Shown here: one piece after another, positions 40,250-48,375 of the stretch
How positions within the stretch are numbered: position 1 is the first letter of the stretch
How the letters are laid out: each line of letters opens with the position of its first letter
Assembly: GCF_000314975.1 (NCBI RefSeq)
Contig: NZ_BAEN01000021.1
Location: forward strand, 124,001 to 188,000
DNA from: Aliiglaciecola lipolytica E3
GTDB taxonomy: Bacteria > Pseudomonadota > Gammaproteobacteria > Enterobacterales > Alteromonadaceae
Direction of reading: 5' to 3'
Length of the DNA stretch: 64,000 nt
The notes under the pieces: generated by a model
Seen by the model: the letters and a program-made list of their open reading frames with translations, nothing else
Database searches by the model: none
Told to the model about the DNA's origin: nothing
Translations under genes and position numbers: made by a program

Positions 40250-41134
40250 ATGTTGCAAGCGTTCTCAGCCAATCAAATCCGATTTGTACTTATCCTGATG
40301 TGGATTTTGGTGTTAGCTATTCAGGCTGAGCCACTGTTATTAATAGCAGAATATGGCACTTTTGCCATTTTAGGCGTCGTAGGTGCTGTATTTGCGAGTG
40401 CTACTGGTGCTGGCGGTGGCGTGGTATTTGTGCCTTTTTTCAATCAGCTAAACTTCGATACAGACACCACTATTGCAACCAGCTTTGCTATTCAATGTTG
40501 TGGTATGACGGCTGGGGCCGTTACTTGGTGGGCTCATTATCGCCGTAAACACCAAAAAGATCAGCATTGGCAAGAACTTGGCGCCGCTCTTAAGGTGACA
40601 GTACCGTTTTCTATATTGGGGATTTGGATTGCTCAAGTTTATCAGTATGTTGAAGGTGGAGTTGGAGAAGCTGAAAAATTACACGCTGGTTTTGGCATTT
40701 TTTCTATTTGTTTAGCAATCTCAATCTTCGCCAGCATTCCATTATTAAAAAAACAGCATTTTGCGATAAATTTACACATTTTAGATCGCATAGGGCTGTC
40801 GACCATCGCCTTAGTAGGGGGCGTAATTACGGCGTATCTCTCTATTGGTGTAGGCGAGTTAGTTGCAGTTTATTTAATTATTCGCAAATTTAATATCACG
40901 TTTTCAATAGCGGTTGCGGTTATTCTTAGTGCATTCTCGGTATGGGGAGGAATTTTATTTCATGCCTTAATATCCAATGCCGTGTATTGGCCTGTGGTAA
41001 TGTTTGCGGGGGCAGGTGCCATTATCGGAGGTATTTTGGCAAAACAAGTGGTGTTGTATTTTTCTGCTGCTAACTTAAAAGTGTTTTTTGCTAGTTGGGT
41101 ATTAATTCTCGGGTTTAGTGCGTTTCCGTTCTAA
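40250..41134 (+). CDS. TauE/SafE family membrane permease
   Basis: The 294 residues contain about eight membrane segments. Family repeats are visible as VVGAVFASATGAGGGVVFVPFF near residues 40-65 and ITAYLSIGVGELVAVYL near 190. TauE/SafE proteins export sulfur-containing organic anions such as sulfoacetate or sulfite; the substrate here is unknown. It is divergent from the DUF2244 gene, and stands alone. Confidence 0.88.
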   Translation: MLQAFSANQIRFVLILMWILVLAIQAEPLLLIAEYGTFAILGVVGAVFASATGAGGGVVFVPFFNQLNFDTDTTIATSFAIQCCGMTAGAVTWWAHYRRKHQKDQHWQELGAALKVTVPFSILGIWIAQVYQYVEGGVGEAEKLHAGFGIFSICLAISIFASIPLLKKQHFAINLHILDRIGLSTIALVGGVITAYLSIGVGELVAVYLIIRKFNITFSIAVAVILSAFSVWGGILFHALISNAVYWPVVMFAGAGAIIGGILAKQVVLYFSAANLKVFFASWVLILGFSAFPF

Positions 41135-41144
41135 CGTTTTTCCT

Positions 41145-41175
41145 TTATAGTCATATCAAGTTATCAAGACTATAA
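41145..41175. repeat. 8-bp inverted repeat ahead of the GH13 gene
   Basis: TTATAGTC and GACTATAA are perfect arms 15 bases apart, 10 bp after the TauE/SafE stop. No T-run follows. It may be a weak terminator hairpin or an operator for the GH13 gene 67 bp away. Confidence 0.3.
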
Positions 41176-41242
41176 TTTGAAAACCATTCAAATCCTGTTT
41201 TTATCCATCACCGCAATTCTATCAGCTAGCTAAGGAGTGGTA

Positions 41243-42553
41243 ATGCCTATCGATCATTCTCCTAAACAGTACATGCAAATTGTTACTCCGGACTGGGCTA
41301 AAGACGCCGTTATTTATCAAATTAATACACGTCAATTTACGACCCTTGGTACTTTCAATGCTGCTCAATCTCACTTTCCACGTTTAAAAACCCTAGGAGT
41401 GGATATTCTTTGGATTATGCCTATTCATCCGATAGGCGAAAAAAACCGTAAGGGAACGCTAGGCAGCCCCTATGCAGTGAAAGATTATATGGCGGTTAAT
41501 CCTGAATTTGGTGATTTGACAGCGTTTCAGGATTTTGTAAGTACGGCTCATTCGTTTGGGTTCAAAGTGATCATCGATTGGGTGTGCAATCATTCTGCAT
41601 GGGACAATCCATTAGTTGCTTCACACCCTGATTGGTACGCACGTGATTACAAAGGGGATTTTACTCCCACGCCTTGGTGGGATTGGGATGATGTGATTGA
41701 CTTTGATTACAGCCAAAAAGCACTGCGAGAGTATATGGCCATGGCTATGCGCTACTGGGTGGAAGTGGCGGACATAGACGGCTTTAGGTGCGACGTGGCA
41801 GGTTTTGTTCCTAATGACTTTTGGAGCAATGTGCGAGCGGATTTGGATGCGATTAAGCCTGTTTTCATGTTGGCCGAGTGGGAGTCAAAAGATTTACATC
41901 AAAATGCTTTCGATATGACCTATGCGTGGAGTTGGAATGAAATCATGCATGACATAACCTGCAATGGACAACGAATTAGCAAACTTTTTAAATATTATTC
42001 TTGGAACGAAAAGTCCTATCCCGCAGAAGCTCATCGAATGACGTTTGTGAGTAATCATGATAAAAATGCATGGGATGGCACTCAATTCGAACAATTCAAA
42101 GAGGGCTTAGAGGCCGCTATTGTATTGTCAGTAATCGGTGAAGGTATGCCACTTATTCATAATGGCCAAGAAGCGGGGGAAACGAAACGTTTGGCCTTTT
42201 TCGAAAAAGATCCTATTCATTGGCAAGCACATTATATTGGTGATCTTTATGAGAAATTAATTGCTCTGAAAAAATCTCATACAGCATTACATAATGCTCA
42301 ATGGGGAGCCAGAATGATCCATGTACCAAATAATCAACCAACGCGTGTTTTTAGTTTTGTACGCAGGGATAGCAATAGCCAAATTTTCGTTGTGCTAAAT
42401 TTATCAGACATCCCTTTACAGGTAAGTTTTGAAGGAAGCTTGTTTATTCACCAATATGATTCTTTTTTTGAAGATAAGAAGGTTGTTTTTTCGCAAAATG
42501 CCGAGATGGCGTTAATGCCGTGGGGCTATCAAGTTTATGTTTCTAATGAATAA
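41243..42553 (+). CDS. cytoplasmic alpha-amylase family (GH13) glycoside hydrolase
   Basis: The 436 residues keep the four GH13 regions: IIDWVCNHSAWDNP (region I), GFRCDVAGF with the nucleophile Asp (II), FMLAEWESKD with the acid Glu (III) and FVSNHDKNAWDGT (IV). There is no signal peptide, so it should act on internal glucan or maltodextrin. The C-terminal beta domain (from about 360) is present. The ATG follows AAGGAGTGGT; a GTG two codons before lies inside the ribosome-binding site. Exact specificity (amylase, glucosidase or trehalose-type) cannot be read from these motifs. glgP nearby suggests a link with storage glucan. Confidence 0.88.
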   Translation: MPIDHSPKQYMQIVTPDWAKDAVIYQINTRQFTTLGTFNAAQSHFPRLKTLGVDILWIMPIHPIGEKNRKGTLGSPYAVKDYMAVNPEFGDLTAFQDFVSTAHSFGFKVIIDWVCNHSAWDNPLVASHPDWYARDYKGDFTPTPWWDWDDVIDFDYSQKALREYMAMAMRYWVEVADIDGFRCDVAGFVPNDFWSNVRADLDAIKPVFMLAEWESKDLHQNAFDMTYAWSWNEIMHDITCNGQRISKLFKYYSWNEKSYPAEAHRMTFVSNHDKNAWDGTQFEQFKEGLEAAIVLSVIGEGMPLIHNGQEAGETKRLAFFEKDPIHWQAHYIGDLYEKLIALKKSHTALHNAQWGARMIHVPNNQPTRVFSFVRRDSNSQIFVVLNLSDIPLQVSFEGSLFIHQYDSFFEDKKVVFSQNAEMALMPWGYQVYVSNE

Positions 42554-42570
42554 AAAACGCAGAGTAAGAC

Positions 42571-43002
42571 ATGGCAAAACATAAAGCGCAGTTTGAAATT
42601 ACCAGTTATGGTTTATACGAAGGCTGGGATAACAACAGTAAAGAGTTGCCATTGATTCGAAACTTTACTACCAAAATACCCGCTACACTGGATGTGGAAT
42701 TTGGTTTTATTTTAGAAGTTAAAAAAGGCAAGGGATTAAAATTAGAGTTCACTATCTATCACCCTGATATTCCTGATAAAAAAGGGAATATTATGGAGCC
42801 ATTCAATGGTGACGTGTATGTGCGAACTAATAATTGGGAGTTCTATTTGGGCGATTCGCTATGGGATCCTATCCATGACAAAGTGGGGGATTGGCGCATG
42901 GTCATTGAATGCGAAGGCAAAATTGTGGCGGAAAAAACCTTCACGGTCTTGGAAGAGTATGCAGATGGCGAAATCCAATTTTGGAAAAAACGAGGTTATT
43001 AG
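42571..43002 (+). CDS. DUF3859 domain protein
   Basis: The 143 residues form a beta-rich DUF3859-type protein (ITSYGLYEGW near the start, GDWRMVIECEGKIVAEKTFTV toward the end). No signal peptide is seen, so it should be cytoplasmic. It begins 17 bp after the GH13 gene and is probably co-transcribed. Function is unknown. Confidence 0.85.
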   Translation: MAKHKAQFEITSYGLYEGWDNNSKELPLIRNFTTKIPATLDVEFGFILEVKKGKGLKLEFTIYHPDIPDKKGNIMEPFNGDVYVRTNNWEFYLGDSLWDPIHDKVGDWRMVIECEGKIVAEKTFTVLEEYADGEIQFWKKRGY

Positions 43003-43200
43003 CTTTATATTTTATTTCAACATTTCTTCAATTGCAGACGTAAGCAGGGCGAAAGTAGAAAACGATAGTATAACCCCATGGTTTTGATTAGAACTGCTTT
43101 ATCTAAAGATGGCAACGCATTTAACCTGAACCTGAAAGCGTACTGATTTCTGATGTAAATTCTCGGGATCAATGTCTTGTATAGATTTACTTAGCTACGA

Positions 43201-43225
43201 AAAAAGAGCGATATTCGCTCTTTTT
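43201..43225. terminator. bidirectional rho-independent terminator
   Basis: AAAAAGAGCGA and TCGCTCTTTTT form a perfect 11-bp stem around TAT. T-runs lie at the end of the stem on both strands, so it can end the GH13-DUF3859 transcript and the convergent small-lipoprotein operon. Confidence 0.92.
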
Positions 43226-43269
43226 TCAATTTTCATACAGTGTATGTTTTTTAAGACACCCAGTGAGAG

Positions 43270-43638
43270 TTAGTCACATTCAGAGACATCACCACCGGTT
43301 TTTTCTTTCATTTTGATACAGGCTTCTTTTAGTTTTTCAGCACTGGCTTTTTTCATTTCTTCTACTTCATCTTCAGCCTCGTCCATAAGTTCGGACGCTT
43401 TTTCCTGCGCTGCATCTTTAATCTCTGCAGCTTCATCAGATGCGTCTTCCATTATTTCGCTAGCTTCATCCTGTACTTCGTCGATAAATTCTGCAGAATC
43501 TTCTTTAAACTCTTCCATTTCCTCAGCCATTTCAGCTTTGGAGTCTTTTGCAGACTCTTGTTGAGCATCTGTACATCCCGCTAAACCAAGGCCAGCAATA
43601 AATGCGGCAATGATGAGTTTATTATTAATTGTTTTCAT
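43270..43638 (-). CDS. acidic, repeat-rich lipoprotein
   Basis: The 122 residues have a lipoprotein signal ending in LGLAGC (Cys22). The mature part is a single predicted amphipathic helix made of loosely repeated segments of about 11 residues rich in Glu, Asp, Ala and Lys (for example DEASEIMEDASDEAAEI, then DAAQEKASELMDEAEDEVEE). It ends with two Cys in MKEKTGGDVSECD, which could form a disulfide with the nearby Cys in EACIKM. The pattern recalls LEA-like or Lpp-like helices. The ATG follows AAAGGAAACAAA. I do not recognise a named family. Confidence 0.78.
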   Translation of the reverse strand: MKTINNKLIIAAFIAGLGLAGCTDAQQESAKDSKAEMAEEMEEFKEDSAEFIDEVQDEASEIMEDASDEAAEIKDAAQEKASELMDEAEDEVEEMKKASAEKLKEACIKMKEKTGGDVSECD

Positions 43639-43658
43639 TTTGTTTCCTTTGGTCCTTC

Positions 43659-43832
43659 TTAATGTGCGGATTCTTTTTTAAGTGAACGTGCAAACGTAAA
43701 CGTCACGAATAAAAAGATACCGATATAGCATATCATCGAAATAGTGGCAGACATCAATTTACTTGAAAAGTCAGCGGGCTTAAAAACGGTCAACAAGGTA
43801 ACAACAGCCGCTAGAATTAACCAAAATAACAT
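43659..43832 (-). CDS. small membrane protein of two helices
   Basis: The 57 residues consist of two hydrophobic segments (about 2-17 and 29-49) and a basic end ARSLKKESAH, so an inner-membrane hairpin is expected. The ATG chosen has a strong GGAAGGAGT ribosome-binding site; an earlier in-frame start would add 14 polar residues. It lies 20 bp upstream of the acidic lipoprotein gene, in the same direction, and the two probably form one operon. Family unknown. Confidence 0.65.
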   Translation of the reverse strand: MLFWLILAAVVTLLTVFKPADFSSKLMSATISMICYIGIFLFVTFTFARSLKKESAH

Positions 43833-44265
43833 AATCGTACTCCTTCCTGAGTGTCGGTTTGAAAGTGGGGTCAATACCCCATTGCTTATACAATTAATAA
43901 CAGAGAAATCTTTCTCTTTTATGAATTTAACAATATTATTTGAGATATAGCTTATTTCATGCCATTTATTTAACTTTATGATATTTATAGTTATTTTTGG
44001 TTTTTTAGTGATAAGTTTAATTAATTTATTAAAAAAGTGTCGTTTAATAAATACATCTTTGGTGCGACTGTATTTTTTTGGGGCAATTTTTTATCTGATT
44101 TTTATCATATGACGCAAGTAAGCACACTCCTCGACTAACAATATCCACAATTTTTTGGCATACTCACCGCAATTTTCTTGCTCTGTAGGTCAGGAAGTGA
44201 TTTTTAGTTTGATGGAAAAATGAAGTGACACTAATTTGTGACAACAAAAGAAAGGCAACATATGC
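43833..44265. other. AT-rich intergenic region
   Basis: This 433-bp stretch between divergent genes has no coding frame I can support. It contains two small inverted repeats: TGGGGT/ACCCCA at 43866-43881 and AGAGAAA/TTTCTCT at 43902-43917. The rest is very AT-rich. The yoaA start is preceded by GAAAGGCAACATATGC. No LexA-type box (CTGT-N8-ACAG) is visible. Confidence 0.5.
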
Positions 44266-46191
44266 ATGAGTAAAACCTCTGAATTGTTTTCTGAAAATGG
44301 GGCCTTATCAGTCGCTATAGCAGGGTTTAACCCCCGAGAAGCGCAAATCGAAATGTCACTGGCTGTAGAACAGTGTATTGATGAACAGATTCCGCTGATT
44401 GTAGAAGCAGGAACCGGTACTGGAAAAACTTTCGCATATCTTGCGCCAGCATTACTCAGTAACAAAAAAGCGATTATTTCAACCGGTACGAAAAATCTGC
44501 AAGAGCAATTATTCCACCGTGATTTACCATTACTCAAAAAAGCGTTGGCGAGTAATCGACAAGCTGCGCTTTTAAAAGGTCGTTCAAACTATCTGTGTTT
44601 GCACCGCTTAGGTCAACATAGTGGTAACAGTACGTTATTGGAAAAAGAAACATTACACGAGTTGACTCAGGTTAGACAATGGGCTTCCACCACCAACACA
44701 GGTGACATGGGAGATCTGAAGACTTTACCGGAAAATGCCAGGGTGCTGCCGCTTGTCACATCAAAAGTCGATAATTGTTTAGGTAGAGAGTGTCCCGATT
44801 ATGACGATTGTTACCTAGTTAAAGCGCGTAATAAGGCAATGGATGCCGATGTTGTTGTGGTTAACCATCATTTATTTTTTGCTGACATGGCGTTAAAAGA
44901 TACCGGATTTGGCGAGTTAATTCCGGAAGCTGATGTTGTTGTATTTGATGAGGCTCATCAAATTCCAGATATTGCTAGTGAGTATTTTGGTGAAGCACTA
45001 TCTAGTCGTCAGGTTCATGATTTAGTCCGAGATATCGAAATAGTGAAACGAACACAATTAAAAGACGCTGATCAGTTAATCAAAGCGGCTGAAAAATGTA
45101 AATTAATTGCAGCAGATTTACGCATTCTATTTCCTGTTACACCTGAAAAAGGTAACTGGCGACAAATGCTCAAACGCCCTGAAGTTGAGTCACAAATAAG
45201 CAAGTTAGATGAAGCATTGAGTGTTTTATATGAAGTCATCAAAATTCATCTTGGCCGCGAAAAGGAACTTGATACGCTGTTTGAGCGGGTAACACACGCT
45301 AAGACAAAACTAGCCGTGTTAACTGATATTAATCAAGCTGGTGTCAGTCTCTGGTACGAAACCACACCAAAACATATAATCTTGCATCTTACGCCATTGA
45401 GCATAGCGAAACGTTTTGCCAGTTTTATTGAAGAACCTAAGCGCAGTTGGATTTTCACTTCTGCTACGATCATGGTTGACGGAGGCTTTGCACATTTTCA
45501 ACGACTTATGGGGTTAGATGATGCCAAGACATTAGCATTAGACAGCCCTTTTGATTATCAAAATCAGGCTATTTTGTGCGTGCCCCGGTATTTACCAGAA
45601 CCGAGTAGTCGAGACATGAGACAAAACTTGTTGGACGTTGCCATAGAGCTGATTAAAGCCAGTAAAGGTCGATGCTTTTTACTCTTTACATCTCACGCTA
45701 TGCTGAAAATTATTGCTGAAAAGTTGCCTGAATATATTGATAATCCGATCTTAGTCCAAGGCACAACTACTAAACGTGCTTTGTTAGATGAATATGTAGC
45801 AAACAAACAAGCTGTGTTGTTAGGTACAGGCGCATTTTGGGAAGGGGTAGATGTGCGAGGTGATGATTTAACCTGTGTGATGATTGATAAACTACCTTTT
45901 GCTGCACCTGATGATCCATTATTACAAGCGCGCATTGAAGATTGCCGGAAGTCTGGTGCGAATCCGTTTGCTCATATTCAAATACCACAGGCGGTGATTT
46001 CTCTTAAGCAGGGCGCAGGTCGATTAATTCGAGACGAAAAAGATAAAGGTGTTTTAGTTATTTGTGACAATCGATTAATTACAAAAGATTACGCAAAAAC
46101 GTTTTTAGCGAGTTTACCACCGATGAAACGTACAAGAGATCTTAACGTTGCAGTTGAGTTTTTACACGCATTAAACAGTAAAGAAGGCTAG
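44266..46191 (+). CDS. yoaA: ATP-dependent DNA helicase YoaA (DinG/XPD-like)
   Basis: YoaA is an iron-sulfur helicase related to DinG and XPD. The 641 residues show Walker A VEAGTGTGKTFAYL (about 45-58), a four-Cys cluster (Cys in NYLCLHR, then NCLGRECPDYDDCY) for a 4Fe-4S centre, DEAH in VVFDEAHQIPD and helicase motifs V-VI near IPQAVISLKQGAGRLIRDE. The length matches YoaA (636 in E. coli). The gene precedes tsaB as in E. coli. A role in DNA repair is known for relatives. Confidence 0.94.
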   Translation: MSKTSELFSENGALSVAIAGFNPREAQIEMSLAVEQCIDEQIPLIVEAGTGTGKTFAYLAPALLSNKKAIISTGTKNLQEQLFHRDLPLLKKALASNRQAALLKGRSNYLCLHRLGQHSGNSTLLEKETLHELTQVRQWASTTNTGDMGDLKTLPENARVLPLVTSKVDNCLGRECPDYDDCYLVKARNKAMDADVVVVNHHLFFADMALKDTGFGELIPEADVVVFDEAHQIPDIASEYFGEALSSRQVHDLVRDIEIVKRTQLKDADQLIKAAEKCKLIAADLRILFPVTPEKGNWRQMLKRPEVESQISKLDEALSVLYEVIKIHLGREKELDTLFERVTHAKTKLAVLTDINQAGVSLWYETTPKHIILHLTPLSIAKRFASFIEEPKRSWIFTSATIMVDGGFAHFQRLMGLDDAKTLALDSPFDYQNQAILCVPRYLPEPSSRDMRQNLLDVAIELIKASKGRCFLLFTSHAMLKIIAEKLPEYIDNPILVQGTTTKRALLDEYVANKQAVLLGTGAFWEGVDVRGDDLTCVMIDKLPFAAPDDPLLQARIEDCRKSGANPFAHIQIPQAVISLKQGAGRLIRDEKDKGVLVICDNRLITKDYAKTFLASLPPMKRTRDLNVAVEFLHALNSKEG

Positions 46192-46198
46192 TGAATTG

Positions 46199-46882
46199 AT
46201 GAAAATGCTCGCTATAGATACCGCCACCGAAGCCTGCTCTGCAGCGGTCTATTTAGATGAAAAAATTGATTCTGTGTTTGAAGTTTGTCCTCAACAACAT
46301 AGTCAAAAGTTATTGCCGATGGTGGAGACACTATTGTCACGCAATAATCAACAGCTATCGGACATGGATTACCTAGTGTTCGGCAGAGGGCCAGGTAGTT
46401 TTACCGGTGTTCGAATCTCCACTGGTATTGTTCAAGGATTATCGTTAGGGATAGATAAACCTGTTGTTGGCATATCAACATTAGCGACAATGGCACAACA
46501 AGCAATAGATGAAGAGCAAGTTCGTTTAGTTGCTGTCGCTATCGATGCTCGAATGGATGAGGTGTATTTTGGTTTGTTTGAAAACATTAATGGAATCGCA
46601 ACTCTCCAAGGAGAAGAAAGAGTTACGGCCCCTGATTTAGTACTTGAAACCTTAACATCCAATCCGGACATTTTGTGTGGAACTGGCTGGACGGCTTATC
46701 CTGCACTCAGCTCAGTAGTTGAACAGGTTGGAGAGCCAACAATCTTGTTTCCCGCAAGTGCATCAATGATACCGTTAGCTATTAGGGCTATAGAGCAGGG
46801 GCAGTTTTGTGATGCAGAACATATTCAACCAGTATATTTACGCGATAAAGTGACCTGGAAAAAATTACCAGGTAAAGAGTAA
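46199..46882 (+). CDS. tsaB: tRNA threonylcarbamoyladenosine biosynthesis protein TsaB
   Basis: TsaB pairs with TsaD and TsaE to make t6A37 in tRNA. The 227 residues show the ASKHA-like start MLAIDTATEACSAAVY and GRGPGSFTGVRIS near residue 65. It starts 7 bp after yoaA; ATG, TTG and a second ATG two codons later are all in frame, so the start is uncertain by two codons. The C-terminal half, as usual, is less conserved. Confidence 0.93.
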   Translation: MKMLAIDTATEACSAAVYLDEKIDSVFEVCPQQHSQKLLPMVETLLSRNNQQLSDMDYLVFGRGPGSFTGVRISTGIVQGLSLGIDKPVVGISTLATMAQQAIDEEQVRLVAVAIDARMDEVYFGLFENINGIATLQGEERVTAPDLVLETLTSNPDILCGTGWTAYPALSSVVEQVGEPTILFPASASMIPLAIRAIEQGQFCDAEHIQPVYLRDKVTWKKLPGKE

Positions 46883-46988
46883 ATGCTTTGTATTGAAAGG
46901 AACATCATTTGTGGCAGTAGTAAATGAGCACGATTTTTGCAGAAGTTTGTGGTTTAGTTGGTAACTCAGGACTTGAAAGTTTAAGCAA

Positions 46989-47309
46989 GTGGAAATCGAA
47001 TCTTCGTTAGTTTTAGCACAAAATCAACTAACAGTAACTCCCACTGCGCGTGAACCGCAAAAGCAAGCGGAAACGCAGGAGCAGCAAAATCAAAGGCGTG
47101 ACACTCAGTTGCCACGCCAACAGGTTGTGGTGCGCCAAAATAACCCAGAAGCATTCGAACAGGCAGAGCGTTTTCGTCAGCAAAAAAATAATACTGCACA
47201 ACAGCAGGATTTTAGTTCTCGTCAGGCCATAGAAACCTATCAATCATTAGCTAATGCACAGCAACGTAGTGAGATTCAATCTTTATTAGGTATCGATACT
47301 TTCGTCTAA
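46989..47309 (+). CDS. small Gln-rich protein of unknown function
   Basis: The 106 residues are highly charged and Gln-rich. The middle (about 25-75) is likely disordered, and the C-terminal end (AIETYQSLANAQQRSEIQSL followed by LGIDTFV) resembles the end of short hypothetical proteins common in Vibrio, Shewanella and relatives. The start is GTG, the first possible in frame, with a weak ribosome-binding site. No signal peptide or membrane segment is visible. Function is unknown; it lies between tsaB and slp. Confidence 0.65.
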   Translation: MEIESSLVLAQNQLTVTPTAREPQKQAETQEQQNQRRDTQLPRQQVVVRQNNPEAFEQAERFRQQKNNTAQQQDFSSRQAIETYQSLANAQQRSEIQSLLGIDTFV

Positions 47310-47555
47310 GTTCTTTGTATCAATGAGCGTATCTGATGTGTAATTTTATTCTCAAATCAATTATGATAATTGAACTTACTGACAACCTATGTATCCTAAA
47401 ATAAGGTGGTTTCACCTTAATTCAAAGCGAATTAAGCAAACGAAATGTTAGTATCAGGGAAATTAAATAGACTGCCAAGGGAAGTTAGAGAGTTAAACAA
47501 AGTGCTCATTCTTATGGTCTATTATTTAATATAAAGCGGTTAAAGAGGGATTCTC

Positions 47556-48212
47556 ATGTTAGCAAAAATAGCAGTGTTTTTTTCAGTTGCACTGATGGCT
47601 GGTTGTTCAACCATACCCGATAGTATCAAAGTTGAAGATAACGTAACTTTGGTGGAGTATCAAAAGGTGACAGCTAATCCAGAAGCGAATGTTGGTAAAA
47701 CAGTGCGTTGGGGAGGTGTGATAGCCAATGTCCTTAACTTACCAGATGCGACTATGGTAGAAATGGTCGATTTTCCATTGCGTTCTTATGCAAGACCGTT
47801 AGTTTCAAATCAAAGTATGGGGCGCTTTAGAGTGTATATTGACGGGTTTATCGATCCCGTCCTGTTTGAAAAAGGCCGTTCAGTTACCTTCACTGGTGAA
47901 GTGACTGGCATGGAAAGCGGTTTGGTTGGTGAACATCAATATCTTTTCCCTACCATTCAATCTTCTGGCTATCACCTTTGGAAAGAAGTAGATCGAGTGG
48001 ATGTTACAAATTTAGGCATGTGGCCATACACGTCTTCATATTGGGGCTGGCCTTATCGTCCGTACCATCAACGTGTAATTATCCGTCGTCATTCAGATAG
48101 TCCATCAGGTGGTTCATTGACTCCTAATCGAGGTTCTCAATCGAATCGTCATAACAACAATAGTTCACCACGAAGAAATAATAGTGTGAAAACCGTCGAT
48201 AAAGAGCCATAG
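47556..48212 (+). CDS. slp: Slp family outer-membrane lipoprotein
   Basis: The 218 residues have a lipobox in LMAGC (Cys17) and then the Slp/YeaY domain (VRWGGVIANV, FIDPVLFEKGRSVTFTGEV). YeaY lies beside fadD and rnd in E. coli, as here. The C-terminal tail after residue 175 is rich in Ser, Asn, Arg and His, with PSGGSLTPNRGSQSNRHN, and is likely disordered. Function in the outer membrane is unknown. Confidence 0.88.
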   Translation: MLAKIAVFFSVALMAGCSTIPDSIKVEDNVTLVEYQKVTANPEANVGKTVRWGGVIANVLNLPDATMVEMVDFPLRSYARPLVSNQSMGRFRVYIDGFIDPVLFEKGRSVTFTGEVTGMESGLVGEHQYLFPTIQSSGYHLWKEVDRVDVTNLGMWPYTSSYWGWPYRPYHQRVIIRRHSDSPSGGSLTPNRGSQSNRHNNNSSPRRNNSVKTVDKEP

Positions 48213-48231
48213 CGACAAGTAGGTTTGACTT

Positions 48232-48276
48232 ACACAGCCATTTTTAAACTTATATCATTTTTAAAAATGGCTGTGT
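48232..48276. repeat. 17-bp perfect inverted repeat downstream of slp
   Basis: ACACAGCCATTTTTAAA and its exact complement flank an 11-base loop, beginning about 20 bp after the slp stop. A hairpin this long should form in RNA from either strand. No T-run follows, so it is not a classical terminator; one does lie 40 bp further on. It may protect the 3' end of the slp mRNA. Confidence 0.65.
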
Positions 48277-48315
48277 ATCACGGCGGATAATTTCCGGTGG
48301 CGGCAATAAAGTGTT

Positions 48316-48343
48316 AAAAAGCGGCATGTTACTGCCGCTTTTT
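48316..48343 (+). terminator. rho-independent terminator between slp and the hydrolase gene
   Basis: AAAAAGCGGCA and TGCCGCTTTTT form a perfect 11-bp stem with the loop TGTTAC, followed by GGTTTTT. It ends transcription from slp, 33 bp ahead of the next start codon. Confidence 0.9.
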
Positions 48344-48375
48344 GGTTTTTAATTGTCGCTGAACAGGATTTTAAT

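Noticed and set aside
43313-43564. Ser-rich frame opposite the acidic lipoprotein
   Set aside because: It is the complement of Glu/Asp/Ala-rich codons in the real gene and has no ribosome-binding site.
44150-44265. Search for a LexA box ahead of yoaA
   Set aside because: No CTGT-N8-ACAG pattern is present, although DinG relatives are SOS-regulated in some bacteria.
46924-47010. A 28-codon frame between tsaB and the Gln-rich gene
   Set aside because: It overlaps the next start, has no good ribosome-binding site and no amino-acid bias that would suggest an attenuator leader.
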